The notes under the pieces: generated by a model | Seen by the model: the letters and a program-made list of their open reading frames with translations, nothing else | What the model was told of the DNA's origin: nothing | Database searches by the model: none | Made by a program: the position numbers and the translations under genes | Part shown: one piece after another, positions 1 through 11,391 of the stretch | Numbering within the stretch: position 1 is the first letter of the stretch | Layout of the letters: each line of letters starts with the position of its first letter | DNA from: Adiantum capillus-veneris | Taxonomy: Eukaryota; Streptophyta; Polypodiopsida; Polypodiales; Pteridaceae | DNA length: 64,000 nt | Direction of reading: 5' to 3' | Assembly (NCBI GenBank): GCA_014529385.2 | Contig: CM043943.1 | Coordinates: 152,407,592 to 152,471,591 of the forward strand

Positions 1-843
1 GCGATAATATCTACAATGGCCCATAAATGCCTGAACCTCCTTTACCTTTACTGGTCGTGGTAGATCAACAATGACGCTGATCTTCTCCATGTCTGTCGAA
101 ATACCGTTTTTGGACACTATATGTCCCAATATTTTGCCTTGTCTTACCATGAAGACACATTTCTCTGGATTCAGGAAAATCCGATACAGTCTGCATTTTT
201 TGAGCACCTTTGTCAAGTGCTCTATGTGCTCCACTCTTACAAGGGAGTGAACACAAAGGTCATCCATGTAAATTTCTAAGAACTATCTTAGATATTCTTT
301 AAAAGCATGACCCATCAGCCTTTGAAACGTGGCTGGTGCATTTGTGAGACCAAAAGCCATTACCCGGAATGCAAAAATACCCCATTCGGTTGCAAAAGCC
401 GTTTTGTATTGATCCTCTGGCTTTATTGCGAGTTGGTTGTAACCCGAAAAGCCATCTAAGAAGCTATAAGCCTCTTTGCCTGCCACCCTTTCTATTACAT
501 GATCAGTAATGGGTAGGGGATAGTTGTCTCGAATTGTAGGAGCGTTTACTTTCTTGAGATTGACGCACACTCACAACGTTCCATTTTTCTTCGGGACCAC
601 CACAATCGGTGAAACCCAATCGGTGTGCTCAATTTCGTAAATAAACTCTGCCTCCTTAAGTTTATCTATCTCCTCCTTGATCTTTTTCGCAAACGTTTCA
701 TTGTAAGTATAGGGACGTTGTCTGCTGGGTTTGGCGTCATTCTTAAGGGGTATTGTGTGTTGACAGATACTTGGATCCACACCCTTAAGATCTTTATATG
801 ACCATGCAAACACATCTCTATACTGTTTAAGAGTAGCTACCAA
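1..843 (-). pseudogene. pol: E1 Ty3-type reverse transcriptase, partial
   Basis: RT motifs appear in order: DVFAWSYKDLKGVDP, WVSPIVVVPKKNGTL, the YPLP-containing segment, FLDGFSGYNQLAIKPEDQYKTAF, FAFRVMAFGLTNAPATFQRLM, and the catalytic YMDD box at 259-270. Downstream lies the LNPEKCVFM / ILGHIVSKNGI region to the window edge. In-frame stops at 573-571 (TGA, at an Arg position of the family) and 285-283 (TAG, Gln-like) break the ORF. RNase H and integrase are outside the window. The sequence is closest in style to plant Tat/Athila-like Ty3 RTs. Confidence 0.92.
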
Positions 844-1419
844 AAGCTTTTCCTCTTCTTCAGTAAGATCAGTGGCAATATATGCACGTTTTGGATCTTC
901 TCCTGGCTCCGCTAGATCTATTCATTTGGCTTTCTCAGGACCTTCATACGATGTACCCGGTTCCTTCAGTTCTCTCATTGGTTGTTGTACTACGATTTTC
1001 CTATCTTGTATGGTATATTTCTTATAATGGGACGGTGCATCCATCTTGTCAGAATTGGTGTCCTCACTTGTTTCAAAGTCAGTCGTCCATATGTCTTTGA
1101 GTGTTCGCTTAAGCTTATTGTACTCTGTTTTCCTCTCTGTTTTGGTCATTCCAGACTGTGTTTTCCCCCCTTTCTACGACTTGGCCGTTTGCTTCTCGTT
1201 TCTGTTCTTCTTGTTGTTTTTCTGTGGTTTAGTCTTGATAAACCGGCCAGTGACCTCGTCTTTGACACAATCATCAGCTTTGACAAGCTTTAGATATCCC
1301 GTTCTGTCATAGACAAGAGGCATCGGATTATGCTTTTTCGTCCTTGATTTTTTAGTTCTCTTGGATTTATACCGCTCCTGTCGACTAGGTTTTTGGTTAG
1401 GAAACTCGTAAAACTTGTC
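844..1419 (-). pseudogene. E1 protease-RT linker
   Basis: Frame-0 continuation between the protease and RT domains, with stops near 1420, 1180 and 920. It is Lys-rich (a KTKPQKNNKKNRN-like basic stretch) and ends in an acidic TDLTEEEEK motif directly before RT. I recognise no domain in it. The equivalent point in E7 leads into W[VI]PK repeats instead of RT. Confidence 0.6.
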
Positions 1420-2568
1420 CTATCTCGACCTATATTTCCTATTCGTCTCTGATGCGCTTGATCTTTCATCATCAGCCTCTATCAGTTGGATTTCATCGTC
1501 CAGTGATGGAGGGTCACAGCATAAAGAATCCGTGAATTCCTCCTCTGTTCGATTTCTATCGATCACCACAGATATCTCATCAATGATTCTTTTACACTCG
1601 GTCTCACGTGGTAGTTCTTCTTGTTTCTCACTCTCTGATCCTGACTCGAGGATGACGCTAGCCATTTGCAACGTTACTAGGTCGTATCCTTCTTTGTCAC
1701 AAAATTTCGTAGGTGTACATTCATTAACACATATGTCCAAGGTTGACAATATTTGAGTCCACCCGAATGGCTCAAATAAATGTTCTGGGAAATAAGCTTC
1801 GTCTTCTACGGATCTTTCCAAAACGCATTCCTCTTTGATTATCTCCCCACAATCAGATGCTCCACACATCCAGACATGCGCTTTCGTTTGCATCCATGCA
1901 GGCATTTCTTTTTCATTTACACTGGTCGAATTAAACTCTTTCACTGGTGTTTTTGCCACGTCTCTATAGCTGTGATCCTTCATGTTGATTTTTGTTATTA
2001 GCTCTTCGTGCCTTAGGTAGATTTGGTCGTACCCCCAATCTTGTATCATTTTGAGTTGACGCATAAAAGGTCGTCCCAAAATAATGTCAAAGTTGTTCGT
2101 TTTCCCGAAATCCACCACAGCAAAGGTGTGCTCATAGTTAATTCCACACGAAGTTACAACTATTTGGTCCAGGATTCCCAATGGTCTCTCTACATACCCA
2201 TCTGCGAGTTGTAGTTTCATTCTCGTTTTCCTGAGAGCTGGACGGCCCGACTTCTCCTAGATTTGCTTTGTAGTAATCGCCACTCCCGCTCCACTGTATA
2301 GGGTAGCTATCGTTTTTATGTCCTGATATTCCACAGGTAGGGTCGTATTCCCCTCCTCACCTTCACAGTAATCTCCGAGCTTGTTTATGGGCACTGGTTG
2401 AGCTTTGGGTTGACTTTTCCGTTTGTTTTCTTCTCCTTTACGGTTTTTCAGAAGAGGAATCTTTACTCCCTTGTGCTCCAAATGTTTCCCCATGTCTTGC
2501 CATAAGTGTGGTCTGACTCTCAAGAGTTCGAACAACGTGATTGTGCATGTTATAGGTGTCGACAGCAT
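1420..2568 (-). pseudogene. E1 retropepsin (aspartic protease), active site lost
   Basis: The frame includes the flap and C-terminal signature IILGRPFMRQLKMIQDWG, typical of Ty3 retropepsins in this group. The catalytic triplet, D-S-G-A in E7, reads Y-S-G-A here, so the catalytic aspartate is mutated (GAC to TAC on the coding strand). A TAG at about 2257 replaces a tryptophan codon conserved in E7 (TEVW/TKEVW context). The downstream linker to about 1420 is acidic and Ser/Glu-rich. Order and sequence match E7 55638-56837. Confidence 0.85.
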
Positions 2569-4442
2569 ATCATGAGACTCTTTGAGTCAACCATATGTGG
2601 AATAGTTCTTATCTGGGATGGAACTAACCTTATGTTCGATTGTGCCTCATGTTCACCTATAAATGACGGCAGGGTTTTCAAGGATTGGGCTTTGCTTTCC
2701 ACCGAAATCTCCATTCCCGCATCCCCATACAACGATTGTATATCAGCTGGACAAAATCCGTTATCCATGTTAATCTCAGGAATTGGATCAAACTGTAACG
2801 TCGCGCTCCCGTTCTTTCTATTTCTAATGGTTTCCCATAAGTGTTATGGCCATTGTTCTTCAACTTCTGGAATTGGCATCATCGTCATTGACTTAGCGTC
2901 ATCAGTCGTGTTTGGCACCTCTCGATGATTCAGCGACAATATTGTTTCAGGCCTGCGTTCGTTTACTTGTTTTGGTTCATCGATTTTTAGTTTTTCTCGC
3001 TCTTTATGAATCAACACTTCTTGTTCTAGGGTTCTAACCATCTTAGGTTCCATCAACGCCTGGGCTGTTTCAATGAGGTGTTTACACATTTCCAAACGCT
3101 TTGTTTCCACTTCTGGTTGAGGATAAGTTAACCATCTTTGCTCTAAAGTTTGTTTTGTTTTTAGCCTTGCTTCGTACGCTTGTAATAGAGCATCTAACGG
3201 CTCTAGCACTTTGTCAACCAAGACCGATCCTCCCGAGGACGTTTTTTTTGGCTTGCTGTTATCCTCAGCAGTCCTACTCTCTCTCTCTTGTTTGAGTTGC
3301 TCCTTTGTTTCATGTAATTCGTTTTGCATGGCAATTTGGCTGTTCAACCTTCTTGTTTTCATCCTATCTCGTTTCGCCTTCCAGGATTTTCTCTGGGTTC
3401 TCACGGATAAGCTTTCATTTTCTGTGGGTATAAGCAACTCTACCCTTTCCTCCATGGGCTCGTTTTTCCTTAAGTCCTTGGCTTGGGCTCTAGTTATCGC
3501 ATTGATTTGGATCATTGGATCGGTTTCTGATCCGCTGCTTGCGATTGGTATCACCCCCACTATATTCATAGTCGCTTTTCCCTTGTTGTCCGGATTTTTT
3601 GGGAAATCTGGCAATATGTGATTCACACCACATCCATCACAAAACCCAAAAATTTTCACTCTTTTGCCTTTGAAAGGACAATTACGCTCCCAATGATCCG
3701 TACTTCCATAGCTATAGCATTGTCCAATTGGTGTTTGATTTTGAGGAGGTGGTCCCATAGGTTGTCTTGCTCTATTAGGATACCCTTTTGGTTTGTAATT
3801 CTGGTTCGCAATGAACATTATCGTTCTTTCGTCTACCAAATATTGATCTCTCGAAGGTTGTTCTACATGCATTGGTGGTGCCATACCCTCACTACTTCCC
3901 CATGGTTGATATGCTTTGTCTGCGTACATTTGTGATTCAGGTTCTGTTGCGTAAGGCTCATTCGGTTCCTCATAATAAGAAACTTGAAGTGTACTATTTG
4001 TTCCTGGTGATGGTTCACATGGTTGAGCATACCTAATCATGGCCCTATTTTCCTGTGGTAATGGAGGTTGTTGACCCAATACAAGTTGAGGTCTGTCTGC
4101 TCCTGCTACCAGATTCATATTTGGTCCCACTTGATATCTTGGAGGAGGTGGTTGAGATGGTCCTGCTGGAGGCCCATACGGTCTTTCCCTCACATAGTTT
4201 TTGTTATAAAAACACTCTTCCGTGCTATGATTCGTCCATTTTTGTTCTATGGAGAACCATTTCAGTACTCGTCCATTCGCAACTGGTACTTTCGGCTGTT
4301 GAGTGCACCACGTTGTCGGATGATCCCCCCCACATGTGTCACACTTCCTTGTCTGAGGCTGTCTCATCACCGGATTTGATCTCATATGTTGTTGCATTCT
4401 CTTCATTACCTCCTCTATCAATTGATCAGTTGTCCGCATCAA
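2550..4442 (-). pseudogene. E1 nucleocapsid/linker region with degenerate zinc knuckles
   Basis: This block is in the -1 frame relative to gag and runs 4442-2844, then past a TAA (2846-2844) to 2550 in the same frame. Near the N-terminus is CDTCGGDHPTTWC (CX2CX4HX4C), followed by the conserved KWTNHSTEEC motif also present in E7. Two further knuckles have lost cysteines (C to Y in QCYSYGSTDH, C to F in GVNHILPDFP). The middle is proline/glutamine-rich. A charged, probably coiled-coil stretch (NELHETKEQLKQERESR) is followed by a conserved block beginning SGGSVLVDKVLEPLDALLQA. A one-base shift near 2560 moves the reading into the protease frame. Confidence 0.75.
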
Positions 4443-6208
4443 GGATGCCTGGCATCTTTCTTGGTAGAGGGTTCGCTTTTAATCGATGAAGAGCCACTGG
4501 TTACTGAATCAGTATCCTCTGACACTTCCCCATATGCTTTGCAGTTATCAACAAGATATAACGCTTCCCTTGTAACCTGTTGAAACGTGCTACAGGCTTT
4601 CAAGTGAAGGTCCTTTTTCAAGGTTTCATTCCTAAGTCCTTCGACGAAGAGCACAGACAATCTCTCGTCCTGCGGTAATTCTCTCCTCGAGCACCTCTCA
4701 ATGTATTGCTTGAATCTCAAGGTTGCTTCCTTCACTTTTTCATTCTCCCTTTGTTTAAAAGCGTATATCTGCGATACAGTATTATGCTTTATACCCCGTT
4801 TTGAGAATTCTTCTGCGAACTCGCGCAATACATGTTCAATATTCGGACAAGTTTCAGGGTTTAAAGGTTGAAACCACGTTAAGGCCGTCCCTTCCAAGGT
4901 CAGCCCGAATCCCTCGTATTGAGTATGGAAGTCAGTGATCTGTTCTGCTCTTAAGACTTGCTTGAAGAGCGATACATGGGCATATGGATCCCCCGATCCG
5001 CTATACTTCTTTGGCATGCACTTCGCTACTTGGGATTGTCTGATCCGTCTATGGTCTGCGGTCAATCTCATTGCTCCCATGTGTCGACTTAATCGTTCTC
5101 ATGCATCAGGGAGGTTGTAGGTTGCTATCGTTGGCTCTCCCGCCCCAAATCTACTACTAGGAGGCAAATGTGATGGGGTGGCTGAAAATGTCGGACCTAC
5201 AGCCGTATGTGTAGAGATGGGAACCGCACTACCTCGATTCGTAGCCATTGATTCTCTGGAATGTAACGTCCCCATGAGGCTTGGCATCGAATAATGAGGT
5301 CGACTGAAAGAATCAGCTACATGAGTCCTCCCTCCTCCTGTGGTCAACGGTTCTGGCACGACAGTTGTAGAGGCTGGTCTTAGAGGGCTTGGAGTGACAT
5401 AGTACTGGTGAAGTGGTCCCCCAAAGTTTGTATATCCTTCCAATTCTTTTTTATCGATTGCTGCATATCGTCTTCCATACTTGTCGTATGTTGCAATTTT
5501 CGTTTCCGCTCCCTCTGTGTAGGTGAAGACATAAAGTCTTTTCCACTCAGTCATCTCCCCGACGTAGGGTTCCTCGCATCTATAATAGAGATCTTGCTCT
5601 CCATTATTATACTTGTATAACCCCAAGTAGACATTATCCATGTTGATTCTCAGCGTTTCATTTTCTCACCTTAATCTCGCATTAGGTAAGCTCATTGTTG
5701 GAGCCCTTTCCTCATGTTCCTCGTCTATTTTGGCTTTTGTGCCCATCAATCCCCACTTGTCTACAATGTTAGGATTCAGGACTAACAAGTACATGATACC
5801 CTCGTCATCTAGGTACATGTCTCTGCTATAGCTCACAAGCACTAAGTCCCTGAACTCACTTGGTCTCTCTTCTATTTTCACACAGTAGCGGTCCATACCA
5901 TCTTTGTATATCTTGGCACCTTGCTTGTTGTCATATTGATACTTGATGAACAATAGCTTTAGTGCAGCCGAGGGGTCCGATGGTCCTGCTGCCATGTTTT
6001 CTCTCCTGTTTAGTTTTATTTGTCCCAAGTGTTCTGCGAAATACTGGGAAGATCTCTCTGAAGAAGTGTCGGAAATGACTTCTTCAAGGATCGGCTCTAA
6101 CGGTTGCACTATCCCTTGGTTTACACTCTCCTCCGTTGATGCAACACTCGTTTGATCCGCTAATTTTAGGTGTCTGGTGTTGATTTGTTTTCTCAATCTC
6201 AAAAACAT
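4439..6208 (-). pseudogene. gag: E1 gag: duplicated Tyr-rich N-terminal domain plus retrotransposon gag domain
   Basis: One reading frame runs from ATG 6208 to TGA 4439, interrupted by in-frame TGAs at 5668-5666 and 5101-5099, both at positions where an Arg CGA codon is the likely ancestor. The N-terminal half holds two related segments of about 55 residues (around 5970-5800 and 5640-5450) with the pattern [FY]xKYxY...EExP...LVLVxY...DxxGxxY. The C-terminal part (5080-4439) is a Retrotrans_gag domain: the TWFQPL motif, a REFAEEF helix, then HNTVSQIYAFKQ. E7 has the same gag with a single N-terminal segment. The product would form the virus-like particle core. The next coding block is in the -1 frame. 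Confidence 0.85.
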
Positions 6209-7767
6209 GAAGAAAGTGGGATTTACTGACTGAATCCAAATCTCTTACCTGGAGATGGAAAGATCTTTCAATTCCTTCGACTGCATGGGTTGTTACTTGA
6301 TCGGTCTCTGCAAATGATTACACTAGATGGCTATGAGATCACTGTATCATTCCAAATGTCAGCAGATTCAACGCTTCAAAATGTTCTCAACACAATTTTG
6401 CTTGCAGATTATTGACAGTATGTCCAATTTGAGTTTTGAAAACTCCTGGTATCTTGTATAACCTAGGTCTATGAATAGGTCAAAAATGAGCTGGATCTGA
6501 GCCAGAGGTACACCGATCGCGATCGTACTTCTGAGCCCAAATCAGATGAAACTTCACCAGCTTGTTCACTAGGCTATTTTAAGACTACCTGCCAGACACT
6601 TTTGTATTTGGACTCAAAAAAGTCAAGTTTTTACCATTTCTTGGTTGTAAGTGCCTGTTTTTTCAAATTTATCTGTTTGACTGGATTTTGATGTTTGATT
6701 TGGGATTTGAGAGATACCTGGGATTGTTCTGTGTACAAGCTATCCCTCTATGTAGTTCCTTCCCAGTTTGGATGTGTTTTGGTCTACTGAAAGTCACTTT
6801 CTAAGCCAGTTTAGCAATTTTTGACTTGGATCTGTATTCAAATGGTTTGACAGGTATTTTGAGGTTTCTGGCTCTAGGTCCTTTAGACTTTTATGTTTAT
6901 ATACACCTGGGGATCCCATAGATGAAATCTGGTCCAATTCTGGCACTTAGGTACACCGATCGCGATCGTACTTCTGAGCCCAAATCAGACCAAACTTGGC
7001 ATGCTTGTAGACACTAATGTTTTAAGGCTATCCCCAAAGTCTTTTTGCATTTGGATCATCAAAAGTCAAGATTTTGCAGTTTCTGGGTCTGTCAGACTAG
7101 TATTACCCAAGTGGCCTGATTTTCTTGGTTTTTGATGTTTTTGCGTGTGGTTGCATTAGAAAAAGTTGTTTAGAATCTTATCAGGAAGGCACATGTCAAT
7201 TCTGGTCCAAATCTGACACTGAGGTACACCGATCGCGATCGTAGTACCTGGGCCAAATCTTATGAAATTTTGTCTGCTCCCTCTGACAAGTGTTTCCTAG
7301 TGTTTTGTGCTACCACTTTGTGATTTGAATCAATATCAATCCTGTTTGGTCAGAATTTCAGAATTTCAGAGTCTTATGGCTTTTTTGGCCAAAGTTATGG
7401 TTTTTTGGTTTCTCGACTCTAACTTTTTCCCCAAATCTGATTAGAATGTGATTTGCTTATCCTACTCCTAAGTACAGAACTGAAAACCCATAAGAAATTG
7501 AAACAAACAAAACAAACACAACGGATTTTGGGTGAGATTTCAGTACTCAATCGAATTAGAGAAATTTAAGAGAAAAAATGCTTTAACACATTCACTCACA
7601 CGTCCCTAAATCTCCTAAGAGAGGATCTAGCGGGTCCATTGGCTCTAGACTCCACTAGGCTCTAAACCCTTGTTTAGCAGCCTAACTGAGGTGTAAAATG
7701 GATTCGTGGATTGATCTTTTTTAAGGAGTCTAACTGCGCACTCGATCACTCATCACCTAAGGTGCAT
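6209..7767 (-). other. E1 5' leader with diverged palindrome-centred repeat units
   Basis: This is non-coding sequence between PBS and gag. It contains three diverged units, each centred on CGATCGCGATCG (7230-7241, 6957-6968, 6514-6525) in the context GTAC-AC-palindrome-TA. Flanking words recur imperfectly: a 'tctggtccaa'-like stretch before and 'gagcccaaatcag' after the palindrome, then 'aaaagtcaag'. Spacing is 273 and 443 bp. I see no ORF of note. The high T content on the plus strand and the repeat structure are typical of retroelement leaders. Confidence 0.75.
6514..7241. repeat. Interspersed CGATCGCGATCG palindromes (3 in leader; a fourth in LTR at 8123-8134)
   Basis: Exact copies of the 12-bp palindrome lie at 6514-6525, 6957-6968 and 7230-7241. 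The fourth copy at 8123-8134 is extended to 16 bp (AACG...CGTT, 8121-8136). Each contains three CpGs. The surrounding repeat units are clearly diverged while the core is unchanged. Confidence 0.85.
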
Positions 7768-7785
7768 TCCCCGGCAACGGCGCCA
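7768..7785 (-). other. E1 primer-binding site, tRNA-Asp type
   Basis: The minus strand reads TGGCGCCGTTGCCGGGGA, the exact 18-nt complement of the 3' end of plant tRNA-Asp(GUC) including CCA. It lies one base inside the LTR end. This PBS is known from plant Ty3 lineages such as Athila/Tat. Confidence 0.9.
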
Positions 7786-7786
7786 A

Positions 7787-8699
7787 TGTTTGCGGGTCGC
7801 CGCAACGGACGTCCATAGCATAGCTCTCAAGCATCAACATATTTATCAATACAGGGGAAGCAACTCGGATGAGGCATGGGAACTCACTAGGGTGTCAATC
7901 CTAATGAAGTGAACTCGAAGAGATGCAACTTACTAACTCTACAAGCAAATCAAACGCGTTACCGCCAAGTAATCTGTCTATGTCCTCCTACACCGTTCTT
8001 CAGTCTCATCACACCCATTTACCATGCAAATCATATCGGAATTGCACGAAACTTGAAGGGGAGCTACAGAGGATTATCAGGAACATGTTCTATCACTGTC
8101 ACAGCATTCTGGAGAGGTACAACGATCGCGATCGTTCGTCCCAAAGTCAGCAAATACAGTGAACAAATGATCCTAATGGGTCGTTTTAGGGTCCCTAAAG
8201 CCTCTCCTAGGGTCAAAACAACATAAAACACGCATATACACACTCAAAACGGTGATTTAAGGCCTCAAACTCATAGTCAAAAACCTTCACCGAATCTTGA
8301 ATGATTACACTTGAATGAAAGAGCAAGAGGAGAGGAACACAATGCAATACTCAAATCTGAATGTGGATTATCGTAGCCGCAATGGCGAAGATTACAAGCT
8401 TGAACAAGAAGGAGCTCTCAACCGTACGCTGTCTTCTCAGTTCTCCATTCAAAAGATTATCCTCCAACTTACAAAAAATGACCTTTATAGATTAGGTCTT
8501 TACAAAATGGCTTGTCCGGCCATAAGCCCCTAATCCTAAAACTGGCTCTCTAATATACAATTGCTCCCATAAGAATAATCATACATCCTTGAAAATTTCC
8601 CTGCTTAGAGATGCTTCTTTACAAAAGAATTTTACAATGGTTTCTCAGAAAATTATGGTCCTTCTGGCTACGCCCGCTTGTTGCTTCGTCCACCAAACA
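7787..8699 (-). repeat. E1 5' LTR, 913 bp
   Basis: Read on the minus strand the LTR starts TGTTTG and ends CAAACA, a perfect 6-bp terminal inverted repeat. It is followed after one base by an 18-nt PBS. A TATA box (TATAAAGG on the minus strand) lies at 8482-8489, so transcription should start near 8455. A 16-bp palindrome at 8121-8136 lies downstream of that start, in the R/U5 part. The second LTR is outside the window, so the ends rest on the TG/CA termini, the PBS and the junction with E2. Confidence 0.85.
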
Positions 8700-10528
8700 G
8701 TATGCTATGGTCCGCATAGTACCAATGAATGCCCTACTTTTAGAGTAAAATTCAATGGGAATTGCAATTCATGTGGGAGGTATGGTCATCAAGCTAAGGA
8801 TTGCATAGTATTTAAGCGCACAATGGCCAATAGACCAACCTTAGCATGGAAGGACACATCTCGAGTGTCTGCATTGATGCCTATCCCACCTCTTGAACAA
8901 ACGTCACAACACATGGTCCCTAGGGCCCAAAATGTTGTTCAAACAATACCCTTACCACCTCCAGTGCTAGGACCACAACCACCACATCTGAGAACCACTT
9001 ATGTGAATCAAGTGGGTTGTGAATCATCTATTGCTTGTTTGGAAGTCTGCGAGGAAGATATAGACCCTAATATTGCCTATGGGATTGATGCGCTTGAAGA
9101 AAGTCCACAATCCTACATGGAGGACTATTGGGGACAAGTCAAACATGTCTATCAAGTAGCTGCTATTGCTGCAAGAGGCCAAAATATCAATTATATTGCC
9201 AAGATACCACCTCTTCAATGCTACGAGTGTGGAGGTCCACATCGTGTAGCCGAGTGTCCCATTAGGCTACAAAAGAATGCCACACTAAATGCAAACCAAT
9301 CAAGTGAGTACGGCTATAATGCTGATACTCATGTGTAATCAATGTGGCATAGATCATTTGATTACCCAATGTCTAAATAATCCAAATGCACCGAAGGTAA
9401 CGCCATTAAACTTGATTGAGGTTACTGAGGAGCCCTCACAAAGTTCACATGTGGTACCAGTAAACGTAATTACACAATTGATGCTCCAAAAATAAAATTA
9501 TATTCTTGAAGAAAGAGACGCAGCATCAATTGCCCAATCTCAGAAGAAGAAGAAAACACGAAGGAAGAGATCGCAAAAAGCAACGAAGTCAGACCTCAGT
9601 TCAAAGAGAAACATAGGGACTGGTGACAACCCCGTATATATGAACAACATTGAAGAGGATTCTGATTCAGGTGAAACCATGGAGACCAAAACAACCACTA
9701 AGAAAGAAACCAACAAGGACGATCGTCATCATGAGCCACAATGGCCAGGATCCAAGAAGAAGATAGGAACTTCCCCAAACAATATAGAGGAGATCAAGCG
9801 AGTCAAGCAATTAAGGAGTTTGGTAGAAGATACCCAAAGGGATCTAGAGCCATCATTGGGTAATCAAATGATCTATGCCACATTGGTAAAAATATAGCGA
9901 GTCAAGAAATTAAGGAGTTTGGTAGAAGATACCAAAAGGGATCTAGAGCCAGTACCTACGCAGATCCAGATTACAGACACAGTGTTCCCTATGCAACAAC
10001 AACCTCACAAATTCCATAGACCCCTAGCCATACCTAATGTCATCCAAGAAGAAAGTGACTTAAAGTCATGGGAAAGTGGACGTCTCACTTCTTGTTAGAA
10101 ATAATGTTTATAGAGGGACTACCTAACCCTATCAAAGAAATGGAGATCCCATCTTTCCCATGCAAAGGGACTGAAGCCCAAAAGATGTCATTAAATATTT
10201 CCAAATTGATGGATTTCATGGCTTCAGAAGTCAAAACCACCATCATGTCCAAACTGTATGGAGACCCTGAGCTATTCTTAGTTCTTTGAGCTTTCCTCAA
10301 TGGAGAACTGAAGGTTGGGCTACCACAATTTTCACACATGGATGGAGCTAGGGAGATGCCAATAGAGGAGGAACACTTAGATCCACAACCCAACCTAGAT
10401 GATAACCATGTTGTAGAAATACCTATTAACAAGTTGGGATAATACTTTCAGGGCAATGAGTCCAATGCGACCATACCAATCACTACCATGGGATTAACTG
10501 TGAAGGGAAGCCTTGATGGTGGCATTGG
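8700..10528 (+). pseudogene. E2 gag C-terminus, zinc knuckles and start of retropepsin
   Basis: Homologous to E3 35960-37790. CX2CX4HX4C knuckles are visible: CNSCGRYGHQAKDC, CYECGGPHRVAEC and, after a frameshift near 9310, CNQCGIDHLITQC (CX2CX3HX4C). A Lys/Arg-rich basic tract and an acidic tract follow. A 54-bp segment (9798-9851) is tandemly repeated at 9897-9950, giving two copies of an RSLVEDT motif that is single in E3. Multiple stops follow after 10098. The segment ends in the first protease's DGG motif (10513-10521), where the composite insertion begins. Confidence 0.85.
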
Positions 10529-10667
10529 ATGGCCAAAGCTCATAAAAGAGCACTTGAATAATAAAATGTACAATGTATATACTTTCATTCGCATAGGCCT
10601 AGCTCGGTCCCAGTCTTTTCCACATGTCAGCTACAACAAATAATAAAATATCAATTCCATAACATAC
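10529..10667 (-). repeat. Truncated LTR fragment, copy of 15453-15592
   Basis: About 139 bp nearly identical to an internal U3 segment of the 15100-16017 LTR (a few substitutions and one small indel around 'cattcgcat' versus 'cattgcgcag'). Sequence diverges abruptly on both sides. It sits exactly at the junction with E2, so it is probably what remains of the far LTR after deletions. Confidence 0.75.
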
Positions 10668-11087
10668 CTCTCCGTTGGAAAGCAATTGTCCTCAGTTGCG
10701 AAGATAGAAATCTACAAACAATACTTGTCAAAAATAATGATTAGAAATATGTATCAAATAGTAACAAAATTCATAAAATTAGACAATATTGCTTATGCCT
10801 GCCGTCATCCACATACTACCTATTCTAGTGTCCCATACCACTAGAATAAGAAGTATATATCATACCCTGATGAATCAGGATATCATTGGTCATACTCATC
10901 ATTAATCTCCTAATGTCAAGTCTCATCACATAAACACTGCTAAATAATCACCAGATACCAAATTCCAATCCAATTTCAATTCCACAATATAAGTCCAAAT
11001 CCAAATCACTTTCATTATGTACCCGGGTAACAAAATCATACCAGTTACAGTGGTGGCCATCCACTACAGTATGATTTTGTGATCGGT

Positions 11088-11391
11088 GTTGCCTCATCCG
11101 GCGAGTCTACACCAATAAAACGTGTTGCCTACATCGACGAATCTGCACTAATAAGATGTGTTGCCTAAATCGGCGAATCTGCACTAATGCTGCCTAAATC
11201 GGCGGATCTGCATTGGATATTGTTTAAAAATAATAAATCTGAAGTTTGTCAATGTGCTGCCTAAATCGGCGAATCTGCATTTGGTATTGTTTAGAAAATG
11301 TGAATCTTTTATTTGTTGTTGTGCTGCCTAAATCGGTGAATCTGCACGCAGATGAGTATCTACACACTGCCTAGATCGGCGAATCTGTGTG
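11088..11391. repeat. Seven spaced copies of a 26-bp motif (TGCCTAAATCGGCGAATCTG core)
   Basis: Copies lie at about 11088-11113, 11122-11148, 11158-11184, 11187-11213, 11253-11280, 11320-11347 and 11365-11391. The core is TGCCTAAATCGGCGAATCTG with 0-4 changes. Spacers vary from 2 to about 40 bp, so it is not a simple tandem array. A partial copy in opposite orientation occurs at 39827-39844 inside E3. Confidence 0.85.

Larger units (their letters stand above)
1..8699 (-). mobile_element. E1: Ty3/gypsy LTR retrotransposon, 5' part, truncated by window edge
   Basis: In minus-strand order the element reads LTR (8699-7787), PBS (7785-7768), a 1.56-kb leader, gag, nucleocapsid-like region, retropepsin and reverse transcriptase, and then leaves the window at base 1 inside RT. 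RNase H, integrase and the 3' LTR must lie to the left. The LTR outer end (8699) abuts the zinc-knuckle region of another element (E2), so E1 inserted into E2. The ORFs carry several stops and frameshifts, so this copy is dead. It is the RT-bearing relative of E7, sharing gag, protease and linker blocks in the same order. Confidence 0.9.

Noticed and set aside
7768-7785. 3' end of a tRNA-Asp gene
   Set aside because: Only the 18-nt acceptor/T-arm complement is present, next to an LTR end; no cloverleaf can be formed from the neighbouring sequence. It is a PBS.
10085-10432. 115-aa minus-strand ORF
   Set aside because: Antisense shadow of the E2 gag-protease region, which is recognisable on the plus strand through homology to E3.
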